NCBI GenBank assembly: GCA_933207985.1
Contig: OW240921.1
Span: forward strand, 114,115,492 to 114,179,491
Direction: 5' to 3'
DNA length: 64,000 nucleotides
From: Pelobates cultripes
Lineage: Eukaryota; Chordata; Amphibia; Anura; Pelobatidae
A program made the position numbers and the translations under genes. The notes under the pieces were generated by a model. The model saw nothing but the letters and a program-made list of their open reading frames with translations, made no database searches and was not told the DNA's origin. Positions 56,797 through 64,000 of this stretch are shown here, one piece after another; position 1 is the stretch's first letter; each line of letters begins with the position of its first letter.

Positions 56797-59700
56797 ATTA
56801 TCCATAGAAGAGATCTTATTTGTATGATTTATTGTTAAAAGAAAAAAAATAATATTGCATTCATTCAGGAGACCCATTGGGAACAAAACCACCCTAAAAC
56901 ATGGAAATATAGTAAATATCCCATTTATTTTTTCATCTCTAAAAGGAAAGAAAAAAGAGGGGTCACCTTGATCTTATCTGCCAATTTAAAATTTTAACAT
57001 ATATACCATGAATCGGATCAAGAGGAAAAATATATTGCCTTAGTCTGTCTAATTAACAATATACTGTTTACCTTTGCTAACCTCTATGCACCTTCGAAAC
57101 ATACTATAAGATTTTTAAATTGTAATATAAATAGAACTGAGAAATTTGCTATAGGGACAATAATATTTGGGGGAGACTTAGATTGCATAGCTAATTATGA
57201 TTTAGATAGGAAAAGTATGAACAATCTAAGATTCGACACCATTCAAAAGTTTAAAGCTTATAAATTTTCCCTTTGTCTTGCAAAATGTAATTTATATTAT
57301 GTAAGGAGAACACACCACCCCTTAGATAAAGATTTTACTTTTTATTGAAATGCACATAGATCCTATTCAAGAATTTATTTATTTTTTTATGTATGGAAAT
57401 GCACTGGTGGGTTGTAAAGATTCCAGAATAGGAAATATAACATGGTCTGATCATGCCCATATCCAAATTATTATAAAAAATAATCCTCAGTATAAAATGA
57501 GAATGAATTGGAGACTAAATGAAACCCTTATTGAAACAGACATATCAATAACACTTTGGTGCTCACGAAAAAGCTTCTTAAGGGGCCACCTCATTAAAAA
57601 AGGTTCCTGGATGAAACGGGCTTGAGGCAAAGATCTTGCAGAATTATATATTGTTTTGGCAAACTTGGAAAGACTTAATAAATTAAATCCATCCCTAGCT
57701 AGAATGGATGAAATTAAATCAATCCAGGAGAATATAAAATCTAAGATGAAGGACAAAGCTGATAAAGCATTAACTAGATTAAAACATCAATGGTACTACA
57801 GTAATAACAGACCAACCAGAACTTTGACAAAAAAATGTATAAACACTTGAATAGGATAAAATTAATTACATATAAATGAAAATACTTGTCTTTCTCCCTC
57901 TCAGATAGGTAATGCCTTCAGATATTATGATATTATGAATCTTTATATAACTTACCTGAAGTAAAGAAATCCAAACAAGTGATCAGATTATTTTTGAAAA
58001 TTAAATCAGCCATTCTCCATTAAGGAGGTCTCACGAACAATACTACAAATGAAGGGAGGGAAAGCTCCAGGTTCAGATGGGTTTTTAGCATTATTCTATT
58101 GGGTTTTAGATCCCATACTATCACACCTGCTGACTCGTATATTTGATAAAGTGCTGGAAGCTTCAATATTCCCAATTTTAAAGGTGGCTAAAGATCCCAC
58201 ATGTGTAAATAATTACAGACCAATATCCTTGATTAATCAGGATATAAAAATATATTCTAAAATCTTTGCACAAAGATGACATTTGGTGATGTCTGAATTC
58301 GTTCACCCCAACCAATCTGGCTTTATGTTAGGTAGAGCAAATACACTCAGAATATTGGGAATATTAGACCAAGTCCATCTCCAGGAAGTTCCATCAGTCT
58401 TTATGGCCCTAGATGCCGAGAAGACATTTGATAGAATCAACTGGAACTTCCTGGAGGGGACTCTACATCCCCTTGGGATTACAGATATTTTCTATGGCTC
58501 TATATACCAACTGAGAGGCAAAAATCAAAGGTCAATTAATGGACTTTGAGTTTTTTAATGTCAAAAATGGTACAAGACAGGGCTGCTCACTGGCTCCTTT
58601 ACTCTATCCATAGAACATTTAGCAACATATATCCACAATGCAGAGGGGGTCCTTGATATAAAGATTGGTCAACAAGGACACTTAATCACTCTGTATGCCG
58701 ACAACATTTTTCTATCACTCATATCTCCAATTATTTCTGTTTCAAATATTTTAAAGATAATTGAAACTTATAGCTCTTATTCTAATTATAAATTAAATTT
58801 GTTAAAAACTCAAACTATTTCCTTCTATTTAACAGTTGCTCACATGGAACAATTAATGGATCTGATACAATTGGATTGGTAAAATAAAAAGATAGATTAT
58901 CTTGGGATTCAAATCTGTCCAACATTTAAAGAAATTATATCAGTTAATTATAACTATTTGTTAAGCTACTTAAAAAAATTCACTGAACCGTTGGAAACAT
59001 ATGGAGGTAGCATGGATGGGCTGAATAAATATTGTAAAATCCTATGTAGTACCCAAGATTTTATACTTATTTAGAGTTATACCCATGCAAGTTCCCCAGA
59101 ATCGCTTGAAGCAATTTGAAGTTCTGTTTTCAAAATGTGTTTGGAATGCTAGGGAGCCAAGAGTTCCAAGTTTCATTCTTAAAAGAAATGTAAATATTGA
59201 TAGACTGGGTTTTCCAGATCTTAAACTACTACATCAGTCATCTATGTCATTTCATCTTTTAACCTGGGATATGAATAGTAATAGAAATACTGCATGGTAT
59301 AATATTGAGAAATATTGTTGTAGACCGCTTGAGCCTTTCTTACTTAATTGGTCCTCTCCAAGACTGCTAAAAAAATATTAAATATTAAATTCAAAATAAT
59401 TAAGGACTTATTAGCTACACTTTATACACTTAATAAAGAAAAGAAAATAGGTAACTTTGTCTCATATGCTTCTCCCATAGAGTCAGTCTCTCTATATATA
59501 GACAATATTTCATTAGATTCATGGAAAAATGATGGAATTAATTTAATTTCAGATTTATATATACATAATAGTCTCAGAACCTTTTCCGACCTTAATTAAA
59601 ATTTAAAATTGGCATCTGTCGAAATATTCAATTTTCTGAGACTTAATAATTTTTTAAATACATCTCCCCTTTTACTGATTAATGCCTGGAATAAATTCAT

Positions 59701-61055
59701 CCTCTCATATTCTCTAACCAAGCGAATTTAAAAAATAACTTCATTGCTTTCATCAGAATCTAATCCAGTTAAATCAAAACCTATAATTAGTTGGGAAAAA
59801 GTTTCTATTAGTCAAATGTATCCTCAAATATGGTTTAAGGCTTGGCAGAATACCAGGAAAGCGTCACATTGTATCTCCTTACAAGAACAGTATTATAAAT
59901 TTTCCCACAGATGGTACCTAGTTCCAAAGCAATTAAATAAATTTAAAACAACCAATACAAATCCATGCTGGAGGTGTAAAAATGAAATAGGAACTCATCT
60001 ACATATATGATGGGAATGTAAATCTCTAACCCATCTTAAGCTGGAACTTCAAAAAATTATTGGATCGTTGGTAAATAGTGATGTCCCGAACGGTTCTCGA
60101 ACGGTTCTCCGTGAACAGTTCGCGAACGGTTCGCCACGGACTCATCATTGAGTAAACTTTGACCCTGTACCTCACAGTCAGCAGACACATTCCAGCCAAT
60201 CAGCAGCAGACCCTCCCTCCCAGACCCTCCCACCTCCTGGACAGCTTACTAAGAATGCAGCTTCACAATGAATGTAAAATGGATGCTGTCCGGGAGGTGG
60301 GAGGGTCTGGGAGGGAGGGTCTGCTGCTGATTGGCTGGAATGTGTCTGCTGACTGTGAGGTACAGGGTCAAAGTTTACTCAATGATGAGTCTGTGGCGAA
60401 CCGTTCGGCGAACCGTTCGTGGCGAACCGTTCGTGGCTAACCGTTCGCGAACCGTTCGGGACATCACTTTTGGTAAATGATGCTTACATACTAACCCCAG
60501 AAATGTTCCTCTTTCATCTTGATTTTCAAATATACAATGGTATCTCCATATATCTGCTTATTAATATTTTCTTAGCTTATAAAATCTCTCTAGCTAGATA
60601 TTGGAACAAACAACAAACTGCATCATGGGCTGAGATTTATACACAAATCTCTTTTCAAGCTGATGCAGAGAGATACTTTTTCAACAAATATATTAGTATG
60701 AAAAAAAAGTACAATAGGATCTTGACACCCTGGTTTTTATTTTTATTAAAAATAGGCCTTGTGAATAATGACACTGGTTTATATTAGTAATAATATATAT
60801 TGATTACTCTACTCATTCATCATGGTCATGCGACAATTCTAAATGATTAGTATAATGATGATAAATATATATCTAGGGTTTCTGGAATGGCCTTCTGCTA
60901 AATAAGTGTTGTCCTTTTGTTTTCCATTTTTTGTTGTTTATATGTGTGTATTGTGTTTTTTTATTATGCATGCATTGACATACTATGGATATTGAATGTC
61001 ATTTTATTTATGTGCTTTAAGTTAATATGGAACATTAAAATAAAAGATATATTAA
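56797..61055 (+). pseudogene. L1/Tx1-type LINE ORF2, long copy (decayed, MITE inserted)
   Basis: Same ORF2 as 43384-45300 but continuing: after YADNIFLSLISP come YSNYKLNLLKTQ, the thumb region, WNAREPRVPSFILKR, GFPDLKLLHQSS, SWEKVSISQMYPQIWFKAW and a C-terminal zinc knuckle PCWRCKNEIGTHLHI-stop-WEC, interrupted at 60076-60469 by a hAT MITE and ending with YTQISFQADAERYFF. The 3' end is near 61055 in AATAAAAGATATATTAAAA. Stops and frameshifts are many. It shares the catalytic Asp-to-Asn change in YADN with copy 1. Confidence 0.85.
60076..60469. mobile_element. 394-bp hAT MITE, almost one long palindrome
   Basis: Ends TAGTGATGTCCCGAACGG and ...GTTCGGGACATCACTT; 8-bp target duplication TTGGTAAA at 60068-60075 and 60470-60477. 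About 165 bases at each side are near-perfect inverted copies (TCCAGCCAATCAGCAGCAGA against TCTGCTGCTGATTGGCTGGA), around a loop of ~45 bases with AATGCAGCTTCACAATG. It is a short relative of hAT elements 1 and 3. It splits the LINE coding sequence. Confidence 0.92.
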
Positions 61056-61094
61056 AAGGCTTGGCCTGTAGTTGTGGGAGGGGCTTGGTTTCCC

Positions 61095-61101
61095 TATAAA
61101 A
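61095..61101 (+). promoter_or_regulatory. Candidate TATA box of the DIRS-like element
   Basis: TATAAAA in TTTCCCTATAAAAGGGCTGCC, a strong TATA context close to the element start. Confidence 0.5.
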
Positions 61102-62522
61102 GGGCTGCCAATCCACTCCCACATTACCGTTAATGGTCTGGCGAGTCTGAAACGTTACTTCCGGTTCAGACCGCCATCTTGGATTCCTCTTACCTGTTTC
61201 CTCGTGGTCTCCTGGTCCGGTGCCCTCCTGAGTTGTCCGGGCTCTCCAGGGCTCTTTTTCCGCCGCCACCGCTGTCCGCACAGCTTTTCCGGTACTGCTG
61301 CCGCCAAAAAACTTAAGTTGGGCCCGCCGTAAAGCAAACCCCTTCGTATTCACAGCTTACACGGCGGAGCCCCATTCGCATTCAACCGCATTCGGTACTT
61401 TTTCGTTAAAACACTTCGCCACTAAGCAATGTAATCCATGCCTTTTTAGCATTCAAACGAACGCTGCATTCGGCCAGATACTTAGGATTTTCTACCAAAC
61501 AAACGTAGTCATTGTGTACTGTCATCACATTCGACTTAAATTCGTGCATTTCTCACTAATTATACAAGATCCTGCATCCACTTCTTAGGTGGAATCTCAC
61601 CCCCTACCGGTCAATAATGATATAGCACCATAAAAAAAAAAAAATTTAAATTTATGCTACACTTAATTCAATCCTGATTTCTGACATCTTCCAACAGGTT
61701 TTCCTTACCAGAATTCATATTAATATTTGGGGACCCAGAGATCGGTATCATTTATACTTTATAGGTTGGTAACATTGTCATATGATTCATATAAATGACC
61801 ATATAAACATATGATTTTAGGTAAAATATATAATTTACTCTCCTAGGTTTAGTCATTGGAACGGTAGCTTTTTACAAGCAAGGAGCTGGTTTCTTTTGGT
61901 TATATCTCCTCCGCAGTTATCGGGTAGGTTCTGGTCCACGATCTGGCCTAACTACTACCCCATTTTCAGATATTTACATATCATCTTATACCCACAGGTC
62001 AACTACCCGGCAATATCACAGTTACGTCATTGAGAGATCAGCCTGACTCACTTTCAGGTACTACGCCAGAACCCACTATTCCCTAAAAAAAAAAAATATT
62101 TGAGGGGTACTGGTCCTAGGTTAGGTGGCCCAATTAGATAAAATATTTCTGGTCTTAATCCATAGGCTAGTGGTCAACATCCCTAACCTCCCACTCGGAG
62201 GTAATACGTCCCTCGGGCCAAATCATAGCTAGCCGCCTCGCATCAATACAAAGAGAGGGCCTCACCTGTCACTCCCAATCTTTCTTATGCTTTAAATGAC
62301 ACCGAGAGGGCTACACCCCGCCACAATGTTCAGTGGCCTCAATCTTCCCCTCGGGCCCACGCATAGATAGTGCCTCTCAAGCCGCTTGGCAATTAGCAGG
62401 GTCTCATCTGTCACGCTCAAAAGAAGCTTAATTGTTTCACCGCTTGGTATTTAGCTAGCCCCACCAGTACCCACCCACAAAACATTTTATTTGACTGACT
62501 ATTTATGTTTATAATTTCAGTT

Positions 62523-63959
62523 ATGTCACTAACGCCAGATATCCCTGAAGAACTATCACTACCTAGCACACCCGCTAGGCCTGCCACCCCTGGTCAGAGT
62601 ACAGACGTGAATAGCCCTGCATCCCTTAGATCGTGGACCATACCATTTCTTACAGCTGAACTAAGAAGACGCTGCATCCCTTTCCCAGCTACAGCTAGGA
62701 AGGCGGAGTTGTATAGGCTACTGTACACTACCACTGACAACTCTGAGGCAGGGGAAGGCCCTAGCGGATCTCAAATGCCAGCATTTCATGCTATGATGAC
62801 GTCCCTTATGGCATCCATGGGGACAATCAGCGACAGGCTGGACAAATTGGAGGCCGGTAGTGTTACTCAGTCCACGACAAATACAATGGTCACCACTCAG
62901 CCTCTTGCTAATACCTTATCCGGTAATACCCTGTCAGCTACGGCTGATATAGAATCTATTGATCCTTCACACATGGTCCCAGCTCACCTTAAAAAGGACA
63001 TTCTGGAAGGCAAGGACGTTAACCTAGCTTCATTACTCATTGCCTCCCAGGATGTCCTTGAGAACAGGACCTTTGCTTGTGGGGATATTTCCGTAGTCCT
63101 TAGAGCTAGAGACCCTCGCCTGAACAAAGAATTGAACATATTAGGGTTTGGCATCTATAGGGATGTATATTGCACTGTATACCCAGGGAAAAGAGCCGAG
63201 CTGGATACGTACATGCACAAGTTGGTGGATCTGGGACACAAATACGGTGGTACAGCGTTTTACGATTACCACCGTTCCTTCTCTGCAAAGGTGGCAGCAG
63301 CTCTGGCTCAGTTCAACTTAAGCATCAATTGGAGCAAGTTGGACACTGAGCTATTCTGTTGGCACTTTGCAGGCCTCAGGCCCCCAACTTGTGCAGTATG
63401 CTCATCAGCAACCCACAGCACAAATTTCTGCCATAATACAGCTGAGGTAGAACAAAACCAAGCAGCAACTAACCCCCCAAGATCAAATAAAGGAAGAGAT
63501 ATTGTCTTCTTAGGGAAATCCCAAGTATGTAACAATTTTAATGCTGGCAATTGTGGTTTTAGTTCCTGTAGACTAATGCATGTTTGTTCACACTGTTTTA
63601 GGGCTCATTCCAAGACAATGTGCCCAAATAAAGCTTTCCCAAAACCCTATCTCACATGCGTGAACCTCAGCTTATTCACCGATTTGCTACGTCTACACCC
63701 ATCACGACATTTCAGCGACTATCTCATAACAGGATTATCGGAGGGATTTCACACAGGGTTGATACATTTACCTACAGGCACACTGGAATGTGACAACTTA
63801 CTTTCCACACAAGATGACCCACAGCTGGTACACAAACTTATCACAACCGAGGTGAAACAAGGCTTTTTGCTGGGTCCATTCCTCTCACCATCCTTCACTT
63901 CTTGGAGAACCAATCCCATTGGGATTGTCACGGGGAAAACTCACTTAAACCCAGGCTGA
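62523..63959 (+). CDS. DIRS-like gag protein fused to RT N-terminus (frame breaks before RT core)
   Basis: Frame opens at ATG 62505, but ATTTCAG at 62514-62520 looks like a splice acceptor just before ATG 62523 (MSLTPDIPEE), which I prefer. With residues numbered from 62505: a Pro/Thr-rich start; a SAP-like block at ~41-72 (PFLTAELRRRCIPFPATARKA); a helical capsid-like middle with HMVPAHLKKDILEGKDVNLASLL and DYHRSFSAKVAAAL; a CCHC knuckle CAVCSSATHSTNFC at 296-309; a CCCH finger CNNFNAGNCGFSSCRLMH at 342-359; and a second knuckle CSHCFRAHSKTMC. Gag of this kind binds the element RNA and forms particles. From ~385 it becomes the RT lead-in (LHPSRHFSDYLITGLSEGF, KQGFLLGPFLSP). It stops at 63957-63959; the conserved LIIDLS block continues one frame away. 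This can be a mutation or a normal shift. Confidence 0.7.
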   Translation: MSLTPDIPEELSLPSTPARPATPGQSTDVNSPASLRSWTIPFLTAELRRRCIPFPATARKAELYRLLYTTTDNSEAGEGPSGSQMPAFHAMMTSLMASMGTISDRLDKLEAGSVTQSTTNTMVTTQPLANTLSGNTLSATADIESIDPSHMVPAHLKKDILEGKDVNLASLLIASQDVLENRTFACGDISVVLRARDPRLNKELNILGFGIYRDVYCTVYPGKRAELDTYMHKLVDLGHKYGGTAFYDYHRSFSAKVAAALAQFNLSINWSKLDTELFCWHFAGLRPPTCAVCSSATHSTNFCHNTAEVEQNQAATNPPRSNKGRDIVFLGKSQVCNNFNAGNCGFSSCRLMHVCSHCFRAHSKTMCPNKAFPKPYLTCVNLSLFTDLLRLHPSRHFSDYLITGLSEGFHTGLIHLPTGTLECDNLLSTQDDPQLVHKLITTEVKQGFLLGPFLSPSFTSWRTNPIGIVTGKTHLNPG

Positions 63960-64000
63960 TCATTGATTTATCCACACCACATTCCTCCACGGTCCCTAGC

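Larger units (their letters stand above)
50326..58715. repeat. Large duplication 2, second copy
   Basis: Counterpart of 36711-45300. It starts exactly at the right end of the hAT element at 50325 and goes on past the point where copy 1 leaves the LINE. Confidence 0.88.
61060..64000 (+). mobile_element. DIRS-like (tyrosine-recombinase) retrotransposon, 5' part
   Basis: Begins just after the LINE 3' end with a GC-rich leader, a TATA box and a long untranslated part, then gag and the start of RT at 63659 onward. RT, RNase H and tyrosine recombinase would lie beyond the window. The assignment rests on the RT start (HPSRHFSDYLITGL, GFLLGPF, NPIGIV, then LIIDLS in the next frame), which resembles the RT lead-in of DIRS elements. 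Confidence 0.6.

Noticed and set aside
62505..63959. 484-codon ORF as a host zinc-finger gene
   Set aside because: Gag-type CCHC knuckles, SAP-like block and the RT lead-in at its end fit a retroelement better than a cellular gene.

Overview
The window is vertebrate nuclear DNA, most likely from a frog or toad. It has spliced vertebrate-type genes, no operons, and a very dense load of transposable elements of kinds that coexist in amphibian genomes: Penelope-like elements (PLEs) with GIY-YIG domains, a DIRS-like element, CR1 and L1/Tx1 LINEs, many hAT elements with 8-bp target duplications, and TTAA-flanked elements. The species cannot be named from the sequence. Four runs of exactly 100 N (9507-9606, 23018-23117, 35243-35342, 46693-46792) split the window into five contigs, so order across those joins is only as good as the scaffolding.

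The only host genes I recognise are tandem copies of a small-molecule methyltransferase of the NNMT/INMT/PNMT family. Copy A is a terminal exon at 1-179. Copy B has exons 1 and 2 at 12056-13120 and no visible exon 3. Copy C is complete at 25545-28785: three exons joining to exactly 264 codons. The rest is repeats, often nested.

Layout: 1-5740 is the flank of gene A, carrying a non-autonomous L1-type insertion (2003-3162), CA-rich repeats and short hairpin elements. 5742-10803 is a CR1 LINE on the minus strand split by a hAT element (8710-10188). 10804-14796 holds gene B exons 1-2. 14797-23017 holds a full and a partial PLE in tandem. 23118-28290 is a near-identical second copy of the gene B interval, continuing into gene C. 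29656-39147 is a composite PLE (PLE D) with inverted terminal copies, itself split by a hAT element (33158-36323) and by an L1 derivative (36496-38484). 39148-46692 is more flank, a hAT element with telomere-like repeats, an L1/Tx1 LINE and the end of another PLE. 46793-50325 holds unrelated low-copy DNA, GT-rich satellites and a hairpin-rich hAT element. 50326-61055 is a near-identical second copy of 36711-45300 whose LINE continues further. 61060-64000 is the start of a DIRS-like element with a gag ORF.

Points most worth following up: (1) hammerhead-ribozyme-like folds recur in the PLEs, with paired changes in stems I and II; (2) both large near-identical duplications are separated by a 100-N gap, and in both the first copy runs into a PLE, which fits unpurged haplotypes as well as real tandem duplication; (3) a hAT element carries a Kruppel-type C2H2 zinc-finger fragment next to a 73-bp satellite of hairpins; (4) PLE D keeps its ends, ORF1 and endonuclease parts but seems to have lost the reverse-transcriptase core.
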